From contig CAUJSJ030000019.1 of NCBI GenBank assembly GCA_963422775.4, forward strand, positions 1-64,000: 64,000 nucleotides of DNA, written 5' to 3'. Position 1 is the first letter of the stretch; each line of letters begins with the position of its first letter. Under the pieces are notes generated by a model. It did not search any database and was not told the origin of the DNA. It saw nothing but the letters and a program-made list of their open reading frames with translations. The stretch is from Pelomonas sp963422775 (lineage in GTDB: Bacteria; Pseudomonadota; Gammaproteobacteria; Burkholderiales; Burkholderiaceae_C). Shown here piece by piece: positions 29,643 through 38,740 of the stretch. Position numbers and translations under genes: made by a program.

Positions 29643-30428
29643 ATGAAGCGACTGCTGCCTGTCCTGACCGCCGTCCTGCTCGCTGCCTGCGCCAGCACTG
29701 GCACCGCGCCCACCGCTGATCGCGAGATCAGGACCGATTCCGACCAGACCGACGCCGACCGCAAGGCCGGCATCCGGCTGGAGCTGGCCCAGGGCTATTT
29801 CTCGCGCGGCCAGTTCAACACGGCGCTGGACGAGCTCAAGATGGCACTGCAGACCAAGCCCGACATGCGCGAGGCCGTGAACCTGCGCGGCCTGATCTAC
29901 GCGGCCATGGGCGACAACCAGCTCGCCGAGGAGGCCTTCCGCCGCGCGCTGGTCGTCTATCCCAACGACCCCGACACGCTGCATAACTACGGCTGGTTCA
30001 TGTGCCAGCAGCAGCGCTGGCAGACGGCCGATTCGCTGTTCGACCAGGCCCTCGCCCAGTCCACCTACCGCGCGCCGGCCCGCACGCTGCTGATCAAGGG
30101 CGTCTGCGAGGCCCGTGCCGGCCGGCTGCTCGTGGCCGAGAAGACGCTGGCGCGCGCCTTCGAACTCGATCCCGGCAGCCCGGCCGTCGCCGTCAACCTG
30201 TCCGAGGTGCTGTTCCGCAACGGCGAACTGGAGCGCGCGCGCTTCTACGTGAAGCGCGTCAATGCCCAGCCCGAGCAGGTCAATGCGCAGAGCCTTTGGC
30301 TGCAGCTGCGCATCGAGCGCAAGCTTGGCAACGCCGGCGCTGTCGACGATCTGGCGCTGCAGCTGCGTCGCAAACACCCGCAGGCGCCCGAGACGCAGTC
30401 CCTGGACGCCGGCCGCTACGACGAATAA
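29643..30428 (+). CDS. pilW: Type IV pilus biogenesis/stability lipoprotein PilW (PilF)
   Basis: 261-residue TPR lipoprotein, the pilotin that helps the PilQ secretin reach the outer membrane. Signal peptide MKRLLPVLTAVLLAAC with lipobox LAAC (Cys16), then TPR repeats such as GQFNTALDELKMALQTKPDM and GDNQLAEEAFRRALVVYPND. ATG 29643 has GAGGA 6 nt upstream. Conserved position between rlmN and rodZ. No other pilus genes here. Confidence 0.92.
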   Translation: MKRLLPVLTAVLLAACASTGTAPTADREIRTDSDQTDADRKAGIRLELAQGYFSRGQFNTALDELKMALQTKPDMREAVNLRGLIYAAMGDNQLAEEAFRRALVVYPNDPDTLHNYGWFMCQQQRWQTADSLFDQALAQSTYRAPARTLLIKGVCEARAGRLLVAEKTLARAFELDPGSPAVAVNLSEVLFRNGELERARFYVKRVNAQPEQVNAQSLWLQLRIERKLGNAGAVDDLALQLRRKHPQAPETQSLDAGRYDE

Positions 30429-30463
30429 GCCGCGACGCGGCACACAACAACAACGACCAGACG

Positions 30464-31372
30464 ATGGAACCCATCTCCGAGGGACGCGCCACCCAGGCAG
30501 CCACCGCTGGCGCCTGGCTCAGGAATGCGCGCCAGCAGCGCGGCCTGCACATCGCGGCGCTGGCCGTCATGCTCAAGGTGCCGCAAGCCAAGCTGGAGGC
30601 CCTGGAGGCTGATCGCTTCGACCTGCTGCCCGACGCCACCTTTGCCCGCGCGCTGGCCACGGCCATGTGCCGCGCGCTCAAGGTTGATCCGGCAGCCGTG
30701 CTGGCCCTGCTGCCCCGCGCCGACGGCAGCGGTTTCGATGTGCGCCCGGGCCTGAATCAGCCCTTCCGCGAGCGCGGTGCCGGCCCCATCGATGGCGGCC
30801 TGCTGTCCCTGGTGGTGCGCCCCTTGGTGTGGGGCCCGGCGCTGCTGCTGGTCGCGGCGGCGGCCGTCTACTGGATCCCTGCCGGCTGGCTGCCCGAGCG
30901 TGGCGAGAGCAGCGCCTCGGCGGCCGCGTCCGGCGCCGTCGCTGCCAGCGGCGTGCCGGTGGAGTTCGTCGCAGCGCCGCCTGCTGCTTCGTCGCCCGCT
31001 TCGTCGCCCGCCTTCGTGGCCACAGCACCTGCGTCGGCGGCTGCACCGATGCCCGAGCCGGTCGCTTCGGCGCCGCTGCAGATCCGCGATGTCGCACCGC
31101 CGCCGGCCGTCGCCCGGGCTGCGTCCACGCCGGCCGGCGAGCCGCTGCGCATCAGCGCCACAGCCGACAGCTGGATCGAGGTGGTCGACGCCAAGGGCCA
31201 GATGCTGTTGTCGCGCGTGCTGCGTGCGGGCGAGCAGCAGGAATTCGCCGGCGCCGCGCCCTACAAGCTGCGCGTTGGCAACGTCAGCGGCACCCGGCTT
31301 GAATGGCGCGGCAGCGCCGTCGACCTGAGCGGTCGAGGCAAGGACAACGTCGCCCGTCTGGAGTTGAATTGA
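30464..31372 (+). CDS. rodZ: RodZ-like helix-turn-helix membrane protein
   Basis: 302 residues. N-terminal cytoplasmic HTH (WLRNARQQRGLHIAALAVMLKVPQAKLEALEADRFDLLPD, about 18-58), one transmembrane helix (about 110-135, VWGPALLLVAAAAVYWIP), a Pro/Ala/Ser-rich periplasmic linker, and a DUF4115 beta domain (about 220-302). RodZ links MreB to the wall-elongation machinery. The linker is long and low in complexity. Stop overlaps the ispG start (TGATG). Same transcript as pilW and ispG in related genomes. Confidence 0.9.
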   Translation: MEPISEGRATQAATAGAWLRNARQQRGLHIAALAVMLKVPQAKLEALEADRFDLLPDATFARALATAMCRALKVDPAAVLALLPRADGSGFDVRPGLNQPFRERGAGPIDGGLLSLVVRPLVWGPALLLVAAAAVYWIPAGWLPERGESSASAAASGAVAASGVPVEFVAAPPAASSPASSPAFVATAPASAAAPMPEPVASAPLQIRDVAPPPAVARAASTPAGEPLRISATADSWIEVVDAKGQMLLSRVLRAGEQQEFAGAAPYKLRVGNVSGTRLEWRGSAVDLSGRGKDNVARLELN

Positions 31373-32634
31373 TGAGCGAACTGATCATTCCCGAAGCGAT
31401 GCCGGCGCCGCGTCGCAGCCGCCAGGCCCGCGTGGTCTGGGGATCGCGCGTCGTCACCGTCGGTGGCGACGCGCCGGTGCGCGTGCAGTCCATGACCAAC
31501 ACCGACACGGTGGACGCCATAGGCACGGCCATCCAGGTCAAGGAGCTGGCCATCGCCGGCTCGGAGATGGTGCGCATCACCGTCAACACGCCCGAGGCCG
31601 CCGAGCAGGTGCCCTACATCCGCGAGCAGCTCGATCGCATGGGCATCGACGTGCCGCTGGTGGGCGACTTCCATTACAACGGCCACCGCCTGCTCACCGA
31701 TTACCCGGCCATGGCGCAGGCGCTGTCCAAGTACCGCATCAACCCTGGCAACGTGGGCAAGGGCGACAAGAAGGACCGCCAGTTCGCGATGATGGTCGAG
31801 GCAGCGGCGAAGTACGACAAGGTCGTGCGCATCGGCGTCAACTGGGGCAGCCTGGACCAGGAGCTGCTCGCGCAGTTCATGGACGAGAACGCCAAGCGCG
31901 CCCAACCCTGGGGCGCCAAGCCGGTCATGTACCAGGCCCTCGTCGAGTCGGCGCTGACGTCGGCCGCCTACGCCGCCGAGCTGGGGCTGAACCCCGACAA
32001 CATCATCATCAGCTGCAAGGTCAGCGGCGTGCAGGACCTGATCTCGGTCTACCGCGAGCTGGCCCGCCGCTGCGACTACGCGCTGCACCTGGGCCTGACC
32101 GAAGCCGGCATGGGCACCAAGGGCACGGTGGCGTCCAGCGTGGCGCTGGGCATCCTGGCGCAGGAAGGCATCGGCGACACCATCCGCGTCAGCCTCACGC
32201 CGCAGCCGGGCGAGTCGCGCACGCAGGAAGTCGTCGTCGCGCTGGAGATCCTGCAGGCGCTGGGCCTGCGCCACTTCAACCCGAGCGTGACCGCCTGCCC
32301 CGGCTGCGGCCGCACGACGAGCACGACCTTCCAGGAACTGGCCAAGCAGATCGACGACTTCCTGCGACTGCAGATGCCCGTCTGGCGCGGCAAGTACCCC
32401 GGTGTGGAGGAGATGAAGGTGGCCGTCATGGGCTGCATCGTCAACGGCCCGGGGGAGAGCAAGCATGCCGACATCGGCATCAGCCTGCCCGGCACCGGCG
32501 AGGCACCGGCGGCGCCGGTCTTCATCGACGGCGTGAAGGCGCTGACGCTGCGCGGCGACAACATCGCCAACGAGTTCCACGCGCTGGTCGAGAACTACAT
32601 CGAGAAGCGCTTCGGCGCCACGGCCACGGCCTGA
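31372..32634 (+). CDS. ispG: 4-hydroxy-3-methylbut-2-en-1-yl diphosphate synthase (flavodoxin), IspG/GcpE
   Basis: 420-residue [4Fe-4S] enzyme of the MEP isoprenoid pathway. Substrate-loop PVRVQSMTNTDT, VGDFHYNGH, and C-terminal cluster ligands in CPGCGRTT and MGCIVNGPGES. It complements dxr elsewhere in the window. Starts on the rodZ stop codon and is followed by hisS at 8 bp. Confidence 0.97.
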   Translation: MSELIIPEAMPAPRRSRQARVVWGSRVVTVGGDAPVRVQSMTNTDTVDAIGTAIQVKELAIAGSEMVRITVNTPEAAEQVPYIREQLDRMGIDVPLVGDFHYNGHRLLTDYPAMAQALSKYRINPGNVGKGDKKDRQFAMMVEAAAKYDKVVRIGVNWGSLDQELLAQFMDENAKRAQPWGAKPVMYQALVESALTSAAYAAELGLNPDNIIISCKVSGVQDLISVYRELARRCDYALHLGLTEAGMGTKGTVASSVALGILAQEGIGDTIRVSLTPQPGESRTQEVVVALEILQALGLRHFNPSVTACPGCGRTTSTTFQELAKQIDDFLRLQMPVWRGKYPGVEEMKVAVMGCIVNGPGESKHADIGISLPGTGEAPAAPVFIDGVKALTLRGDNIANEFHALVENYIEKRFGATATA

Positions 32635-32642
32635 TTGCACCC

Positions 32643-33950
32643 ATGAGCGAGATCAAGAAAGTGCAGCCTCTCCAGGCTGTCAAGGGCATGAACGACATCC
32701 TGCCGCCGGAGTCGGCGCGCTGGGAGTGGCTGGAGGCCAAGATGCGCAGCGTGCTGCAGCGCTACGGCTATCAGAACGTGCGCGTGCCCATCGTCGAGCC
32801 CACGGCGCTGTTCGTGCGCGGCATCGGCGAGGTGACCGACATCGTCGAGAAGGAGATGTACGCCTTCGAGGACCGCGCCGACAAGCATGGCCAAGCCGAG
32901 CATCTGGCCCTGCGCCCCGAAGGCACGGCCGGCGTCGTGCGGGCCATGATCGAGCACAGCTATCTGCGCGACAGCCCGCGCCGTCTGTACTACGTCGGCC
33001 CGATGTTCCGCCGCGAGAAGCCGCAGAAGGGCCGCTATCGCCAGTTCCACCAGATGGGCATCGAGGCGCTGGGTTTTGCCGGCCCGGACGTGGACGCCGA
33101 GGTCATCCTGCTGGCCCGCACGCTGTGGCGCGAACTGGGCCTGGTGGAAGGCCAGGACGTGGTGCTGGAGATCAACTGCCTGGGCCAGCCGGAAGAGCGC
33201 CGCGCGCACCGCGAGGCCCTCGTCAGCTACCTGGAACAGCATCAGGACGTGCTGGACGAGGAGGCCAAGCGCCGCATGTACAGCAACCCGCTGCGCGTGC
33301 TGGACACCAAGAACCCCGCCATGCAGGCCATGGCCGAAGGCGCGCCGCAGCTGCTCGACTTCCTCGGTGCCGAATCCCAGGCCCACTTCGACGGCGTGCG
33401 TGCACTGCTGGCGTCGGTGGGCCTGGCCTACCGCATCAACCCCCGGCTGGTGCGCGGGCTGGACTACTACAACCTCACCGTGTTCGAGTGGGTCACCGAC
33501 AAGCTGGGCGCCCAGGGCACCATCTGCGCCGGTGGCCGCTATGACGGCCTCATCGAACAGCTGGGTGGCAAGGCCACGCCGGCCGTGGGCTTCGGCATGG
33601 GCCTGGAGCGGCTGCTGCTGCTGCTGGAGACGTTGGGCTTGCAGTCGCCCACGCCGGCGCCCGACGTCTACGCCGTCGTGCCCGACCCAGCCGAGCTGCC
33701 GCACCTGTTGCCCACGCTGGAGGCGCTGCGCGCGGCCGGCGTGGCCGTGCAGATGCATGCCGGCGGCGGCAGCTTCAAGTCGCAGTTCAAGAAGGCCGAC
33801 GCCTCGGGCGCGCGCTTCGCGCTGGTCTTCGGCGCCGATGAGCTGGCCCGTGGCGAGGTCGCCGTCAAGCCGCTTCGTGACGGTGCTGAACAGAGCAACC
33901 GCCCGCTCGCTGACGTGGCCGCCTGGGCCGCCGACCTCCTCCCCGCATAA
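32643..33950 (+). CDS. hisS: Histidyl-tRNA synthetase
   Basis: 435-residue class II aminoacyl-tRNA synthetase. Motif 1 region KGMNDILPPES, motif 2 YYVGPMFRREKPQKGRYRQFHQMG, HisRS signature LVRGLDYYNLTVFEW, motif 3 AVGFGMGLERLLLLLE, and the C-terminal anticodon-binding domain ending at LLPA. ATG 32643 follows ispG by 8 bp. Confidence 0.98.
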   Translation: MSEIKKVQPLQAVKGMNDILPPESARWEWLEAKMRSVLQRYGYQNVRVPIVEPTALFVRGIGEVTDIVEKEMYAFEDRADKHGQAEHLALRPEGTAGVVRAMIEHSYLRDSPRRLYYVGPMFRREKPQKGRYRQFHQMGIEALGFAGPDVDAEVILLARTLWRELGLVEGQDVVLEINCLGQPEERRAHREALVSYLEQHQDVLDEEAKRRMYSNPLRVLDTKNPAMQAMAEGAPQLLDFLGAESQAHFDGVRALLASVGLAYRINPRLVRGLDYYNLTVFEWVTDKLGAQGTICAGGRYDGLIEQLGGKATPAVGFGMGLERLLLLLETLGLQSPTPAPDVYAVVPDPAELPHLLPTLEALRAAGVAVQMHAGGGSFKSQFKKADASGARFALVFGADELARGEVAVKPLRDGAEQSNRPLADVAAWAADLLPA

Positions 33951-34000
33951 TCCCGGGCCTCCCGAGCCCTTTCCCGCTCAGTCTTCCGCACAGTTTTCCC

Positions 34001-34672
34001 ATGGCAGCCCATCTCGATCTCGAAGAACAAGAACAACTGGAACAGCTCAAGGCGTTCTGGAAGCGCTGGGGCAACCTCATCACCTGGCTGATCACCGCTG
34101 CGCTGGCCGCTTTTGCGGCCTGGCAGGGCTGGAACTGGTACCAGCGCGACCAGGCCGCCAAGGCCGCCGCGATGTACGAGGAATTCGACCGTGCACTGGC
34201 CGCCCAGGATCTCGACAAGGCCGCGGGCGCCGCGGGCGACCTGAAGGCGCGCTTCGCCGGCACCAGCTACGCAACCCAGGCCAGCCTGCAAGTCGCCAAG
34301 CTGCAGCTCGACAAGGACAAGGCGGACGACGCCAAGCAGAGCCTGGCCTGGGTGGCCGAGCATGGCGCCGAGGGCGGCGCCTACCGCGACATCGCCCGCC
34401 TGCGCCTGGCCGGCCTGCAGCTCGATGCCAAGGCCTATGACGAAGCCGGCAAGACGCTGGATGCGATCAAGTCTCCCGAGTTCGCTGGTCTCGTCGCCGA
34501 CCGCCGCGGTGATCTGCTGCTGCTGCAGGACAAGCGTGACGCCGCCAAGGCCGAGTACCAGAAGGCGCTCGCCGCGCTGGACAAGACCCAGGACTACCGC
34601 CGCATCGTCGAAGCCAAGCTCGCGACGCTGGGCGTGCCCACCGCGGTCGACGCCACCGGAGCCGCGCAATGA
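34001..34672 (+). CDS. yfgM: YfgM-like TPR membrane protein (ancillary SecYEG/BamB-linked)
   Basis: 223 residues. Short acidic N-terminus (LDLEEQEQLEQLKAFWKRWG), one transmembrane helix (LITWLITAALAAFAAWQGW, about 27-45), then periplasmic TPR-like repeats (LDKAAGAAGDLKARFAGT). This is the UPF0070/YfgM family, which in E. coli binds SecYEG and the chaperone PpiD. The stop overlaps the bamB start by ATGA, the conserved yfgM-bamB pairing. Confidence 0.9.
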   Translation: MAAHLDLEEQEQLEQLKAFWKRWGNLITWLITAALAAFAAWQGWNWYQRDQAAKAAAMYEEFDRALAAQDLDKAAGAAGDLKARFAGTSYATQASLQVAKLQLDKDKADDAKQSLAWVAEHGAEGGAYRDIARLRLAGLQLDAKAYDEAGKTLDAIKSPEFAGLVADRRGDLLLLQDKRDAAKAEYQKALAALDKTQDYRRIVEAKLATLGVPTAVDATGAAQ

Positions 34673-35805
34673 GGCGCGCCGTCCTGATTTCGCTGCTCGC
34701 GGCTTCGCTGTCGGGCTGCTCCACGATCAGCTCGACGTGGAATTCCTGGTTCGGCGACGACAAGAACAAGCCGGCCGCGCTGGAGAACCTCTCGGGTCCC
34801 GCATCCGGTCGCATCGTCTGGAGCACCAAGGGCGACAACGTCAATTTCCCGCTCAGCATCGCCACGCCGGGTGACCGCTTCGTCGTCGCCAGCAGCGATG
34901 GCAGCGTGCGCGCGCTGGCCGCTGCCGATGGCCGCGAACTGTGGCGCGGCGACGCGGGCGGCAAGCTTTCCGCCGGCATCGGCAGCGATGGGCGCTTCGC
35001 CGCCGTCGTCAGCCGAGACAACGAACTCGTTGTGCTCGACAACGGCAAGGTGGTCTGGAAGAAGGCCCTGCCGACGCCCGTGGTCGCCGCGCCGCTGGTG
35101 GCCGGTGAGCGCGTCTTCGCGCTGACGCTGGACCGCCAGGTGCTGGCCTTCGACGCGCTGGACGGCCGCAAGATCTGGGAACTCAAGCGCCCCGGCGAGC
35201 CGCTGACGCTGGCCAAGGCCGGCGTGCTGCTGGCCTACAAGGACACGCTGATCGTCGGTCAAGGCCCGCGCCTGGCCGGGGTCGACCCCGTCAAGGGCCA
35301 GTTGCGCTGGGAAGCCAGCGTGGCCACGCCGCGTGGCACCAACGAGGTCGAGCGTCTGGCCGACCTGGTCGGCCCGGCCGTGCGCCAGGGGGAGGTGGTC
35401 TGCGCGCGCGCCTTCCAGTCCTCGGTCGGCTGCATCAACGCCGAGCGCGGCAGCGCGCTGTGGAACCGCGTCGTCGGTGGCACCAACGGCATCGGCGCGG
35501 ACGACCAGATCGTCGTCGCCGGTGACGCCTCCGACCGCCTGTCGGCCTGGAAGCTGGCCAACGGCGACCTGGCCTGGTCGGCCGACCAGTTCCAGCGTCG
35601 CAAGCTGTCGGAGCCGGTTCTCTCGGCCAAGCAGGTCGTGATCGGCGACTTCGAAGGCCAGATCCATCTGCTGGACCGCGACACGGGCAAGACCCGTACG
35701 CGCCTGTCGACCGACGGCTCGGCCGTGGTCACCATCGCGCTGCTGCGCGACACCGCCCTGGTTGCGACCAAGAGCGGTGGCCTGTTCGCCGTCAAGGCGG
35801 AATGA
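34669..35805 (+). CDS. bamB: Outer-membrane assembly lipoprotein BamB
   Basis: 378-residue lipoprotein, beta-propeller subunit of the BAM complex. Signal peptide with lipobox LSGC (MRRAVLISLLAASLSGC, Cys17). PQQ-like repeats such as GRELWRGDAGGKL, GQLRWEASVATPRG and DLAWSADQFQRR. Coupled to yfgM and followed by der after 10 bp. bamD and bamA are also in this window. Confidence 0.95.
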   Translation: MRRAVLISLLAASLSGCSTISSTWNSWFGDDKNKPAALENLSGPASGRIVWSTKGDNVNFPLSIATPGDRFVVASSDGSVRALAAADGRELWRGDAGGKLSAGIGSDGRFAAVVSRDNELVVLDNGKVVWKKALPTPVVAAPLVAGERVFALTLDRQVLAFDALDGRKIWELKRPGEPLTLAKAGVLLAYKDTLIVGQGPRLAGVDPVKGQLRWEASVATPRGTNEVERLADLVGPAVRQGEVVCARAFQSSVGCINAERGSALWNRVVGGTNGIGADDQIVVAGDASDRLSAWKLANGDLAWSADQFQRRKLSEPVLSAKQVVIGDFEGQIHLLDRDTGKTRTRLSTDGSAVVTIALLRDTALVATKSGGLFAVKAE

Positions 35806-35815
35806 AACCAGCGCA

Positions 35816-37153
35816 ATGAAACCAGTTATTGCCCTGGTCGGCCGCCCCAACGTGGGCAAGTCGACGCTGTTCAACCGCCTGACGAAGTCGCGCGACGCCA
35901 TCGTGGCCGACTTCGCCGGCCTGACGCGCGACCGCCACTACGGCGACGGCCGCCTGGGCGACCGCGAGTTCATCTGCATCGACACCGGCGGCTTCGAGCC
36001 CGACAGCAGCACCGGCGTCGTCAAGGAGATGGCCAAGCAGACCAAGCAGGCTGTCGCCGAGGCTGATGCCGTCATCTTCGTCGTCGATATCCGCCTGGGG
36101 CTGTCGGCGCACGACAGCGACATCGCCCGCTATCTGCGCAGCGTCAACAAGCGCGTGCACCTGGCCGTCAACAAGGCGGAGGGCATGAGCGAGTCGCCGC
36201 TGCTGGCCGAGTTCCACGAACTCGGCATGGGCGAGCCGCACCCGATCTCGTCGGCCCACGGCCAGGGCATCCGCAGCCTGCTGGACGCGGTGCTGGAGCC
36301 CTTCGAAGATGCCACCGAGGAGTTCGGCGCCGGTCCGCAGCAGGATGGCGTCATCCGCCTGGCCGTGGCCGGCCGTCCCAACGTCGGCAAGAGCACGCTG
36401 ATCAACACCTGGCTGGGCGAGGAGCGCCTCGTCGCCTTCGACATGCCGGGCACGACGCGCGACGCCATCACGGTGGACTTCGAGCGCAACGGCCAGAAGT
36501 TCAAGCTCATCGACACGGCTGGGCTGCGCCGCAAGGGCAAGGTCTTTGAGGCGATCGAGAAGTTCTCGGTCGTCAAGACGCTGCAGGCCATCGCCGACGC
36601 CCACGTCGTGCTGCTGCTGCTGGACGCGACCCAGGGCGTGACCGACCAGGACGCCCACATCGCCGGCTACATCCTAGACAGCGGCCGCGCGGTGGTGCTC
36701 GCGCTCAACAAGTGGGACGCCGTCGACAGCTACCAGCGCGAGACGCTGCAGCGCCAGATCGAGCAACGCCTGAGCTTCCTGAAGTTCGCGCCGATGCACA
36801 ACATCTCGGCGCTCAAGCGCCAGGGGCTGTCGGCGGTCTGGAATTCGCTGGCCGATGCCTACGCGTCGGCCTACCGCAAGATGACGACGCCGGTGCTGAC
36901 CCGCCTGGTGGCCGAGGCCGTCGAGCACCAGCAGCCCAAGCGCTCGGGCGTTTCTCGCCCCAAGATGCGTTATGCCCACCAGGGCGGCCAGAACCCGCCC
37001 ATCGTCGTCATCCACGGCAATGCGCTCGACGGCGTCACCGAGGTCTACAAGCGCTATCTGGAGGGCCGCATCCGCGCGCACTACAAGCTCGTGGGCACGC
37101 CGCTGAAGATCGAACTGCGCTCATCCAAGAATCCGTTCGACGAGAAGAAATAG
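35816..37153 (+). CDS. der: Ribosome biogenesis GTPase Der (EngA)
   Basis: 445-residue tandem-GTPase protein needed for 50S assembly. First G domain GRPNVGKS (9-16), DTGGFEP and NKAEG; second G domain GRPNVGKSTLIN, DTAGLRRKGK and NKWD; C-terminal KH-like domain (PPIVVIHGNALDGVTEVYKRYLE). ATG 35816 opens MKPVIALVGRPNVGKS, the exact family start. Confidence 0.98.
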   Translation: MKPVIALVGRPNVGKSTLFNRLTKSRDAIVADFAGLTRDRHYGDGRLGDREFICIDTGGFEPDSSTGVVKEMAKQTKQAVAEADAVIFVVDIRLGLSAHDSDIARYLRSVNKRVHLAVNKAEGMSESPLLAEFHELGMGEPHPISSAHGQGIRSLLDAVLEPFEDATEEFGAGPQQDGVIRLAVAGRPNVGKSTLINTWLGEERLVAFDMPGTTRDAITVDFERNGQKFKLIDTAGLRRKGKVFEAIEKFSVVKTLQAIADAHVVLLLLDATQGVTDQDAHIAGYILDSGRAVVLALNKWDAVDSYQRETLQRQIEQRLSFLKFAPMHNISALKRQGLSAVWNSLADAYASAYRKMTTPVLTRLVAEAVEHQQPKRSGVSRPKMRYAHQGGQNPPIVVIHGNALDGVTEVYKRYLEGRIRAHYKLVGTPLKIELRSSKNPFDEKK

Positions 37154-37232
37154 GGTCACTGCCGGATGCGGCGAAACCCTGTGTTAAGGTCCAACCCGTA
37201 GTCCCTCTCCCCCGATAACTCGGAGCATACCG

Positions 37233-37475
37233 ATGAGCAACAAAGGCCAACTTTTGCAGGATCCCTTTTTGAACCTGCTCCGCAAAGAGCATGTGCCCGT
37301 CTCGATCTACCTGGTCAACGGCATCAAGCTCCAGGGCCACATCGAATCCTTTGACCAGTACGTCGTCCTGCTGCGCAATACCGTGACGCAGATGGTCTAC
37401 AAGCACGCGATCTCGACCGTCGTGCCGGGTCGTGCGGTCAACTTCCACGCTGGCGACGCTCCCGCGGACGCCTGA
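37233..37475 (+). CDS. hfq: RNA chaperone Hfq
   Basis: 80-residue Sm-like hexameric RNA-binding protein. Sm1 motif (FLNLLRKEHVPVSIYLVNGIKLQGHIESFDQYVV) and Sm2 (YKHAISTVVP). The C-terminal arm is short (about 12 residues). Follows der after 79 bp; RBS CGGAG 10 nt upstream of ATG. Transcribed into hflX. Confidence 0.98.
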   Translation: MSNKGQLLQDPFLNLLRKEHVPVSIYLVNGIKLQGHIESFDQYVVLLRNTVTQMVYKHAISTVVPGRAVNFHAGDAPADA

Positions 37476-37486
37476 TCCCCACCCCC

Positions 37487-38740
37487 TTGTCCTCGACCCC
37501 TGCCAACGCCGCGACGCCGCCCTCCGAGGCGGCGCGCGCCATTCTTGTGGGCGTCGATTTCGGTCGGCGCAACGCCGCCCAGGGCTTTGACGAGAGCCTG
37601 GATGAGCTGGCCCTGCTGGCCGAATCCGCCGGCGACACGCCGGTCGCCAAGGTCATCGCCCGCCGCCCGGCACCCGACGCGGCCCTGTTCGTCGGCTCCG
37701 GCAAGGCCGACGAGATCAAGCTGCTCGTGCAGGCCCATCAGGCCCACACGGTGCTGTTCGATCAGGCCATCTCTCCGGCCCAGCAGCGCAACCTGGAGCG
37801 AGTGCTCGGTGTGCCCGTCGCCGACCGCACGGCGCTGATCCTCGAGATTTTTGCCGCCCGCGCGCAGAGCCACGAGGGCAAGTTGCAGGTCGAGCTGGCA
37901 CGGCTGCAATACCTGGCCACGCGCCTGGTGCGGCGCTGGAGCCACCTGGAGCGTCAGAGCGGCGGCATCGGCATGCGCGGCGGCCCGGGTGAGGCCCAGA
38001 TCGAGCTGGACCGTCGCATGATCGACGAGCGCATCAAGAAGACCAAGGAACGCCTGAAGCAGGTGCAACGCCAGCGCGGCACGCAGCGCAAGGCGCGCTC
38101 GCGCAACGGCGTCTTCAAGGTCTCGCTGGTGGGCTACACGAACGCGGGCAAGAGCACGCTGTTCAACGCGCTGACCAAGGCGCGTGCCTACGCTGCCAAC
38201 CAGCTCTTCGCGACGCTGGACACGACGACGCGTTCGCTCTACCTCGAACAGGCGGCGGCCAGCGTGTCGCTGTCCGACACGGTCGGCTTCATCCGCGACC
38301 TGCCGCACAAGCTCGTCGAGGCCTTCCGCGCGACGCTGCAGGAGGCGGCCGATGCCGACCTGCTGCTGCATGTCGTCGACGCCGCCAGCCCGGTGCTGGA
38401 CGAGCAGATCGCCGAGGTCGAGAAGGTGCTGGCCGAGATCGGCGCGGCCGACGTGCCGCAGATCCTGGTCTACAACAAGCAGGACCTGTTGCCCGACGAC
38501 CAGCGCCCACGCGAGATCGTCGACGCCGTGCTGCGCGCCAACGGCAGCACCGGGCCCACGCCGCGCGTCTTCGTCAGCGCGCTGGACGGCAGCGGTTTGG
38601 CCGAACTGCGCCAACTGATTGCGACGGCCATGCAGTCCCAGCCCTTGATTCCCGACGTGCGGGACCCACGTTTCGACGTTGATCCGTCGCATTCTCCGGA
38701 CGGCGACGACCCCTCTTCCTCAGACCCAACCCAGGCATGA
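37487..38740 (+). CDS. hflX: Ribosome-associated GTPase HflX
   Basis: 417-residue GTPase that splits stalled 70S ribosomes. N-terminal HflX domain (AILVGVDFGRR onwards), glycine-rich linker GGIGMRGGPGEAQIE, and TRAFAC G domain: GYTNAGKSTL, DTVGFIRDLPH, NKQD. The start is uncertain: TTG 37487 is the only candidate before the conserved AILVGVDF strand, with no Shine-Dalgarno, 11 bp after hfq. The next in-frame GTG (37547) would cut the first strand. Translational coupling to hfq is likely. Stop overlaps hflK by ATGA. Confidence 0.95.
   Translation: MSSTPANAATPPSEAARAILVGVDFGRRNAAQGFDESLDELALLAESAGDTPVAKVIARRPAPDAALFVGSGKADEIKLLVQAHQAHTVLFDQAISPAQQRNLERVLGVPVADRTALILEIFAARAQSHEGKLQVELARLQYLATRLVRRWSHLERQSGGIGMRGGPGEAQIELDRRMIDERIKKTKERLKQVQRQRGTQRKARSRNGVFKVSLVGYTNAGKSTLFNALTKARAYAANQLFATLDTTTRSLYLEQAAASVSLSDTVGFIRDLPHKLVEAFRATLQEAADADLLLHVVDAASPVLDEQIAEVEKVLAEIGAADVPQILVYNKQDLLPDDQRPREIVDAVLRANGSTGPTPRVFVSALDGSGLAELRQLIATAMQSQPLIPDVRDPRFDVDPSHSPDGDDPSSSDPTQA

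Noticed and set aside
34092..34274. Small proline/arginine-rich minus-strand frames in the yfgM-bamB region
   Set aside because: They are antisense shadows without ribosome sites or conserved motifs.
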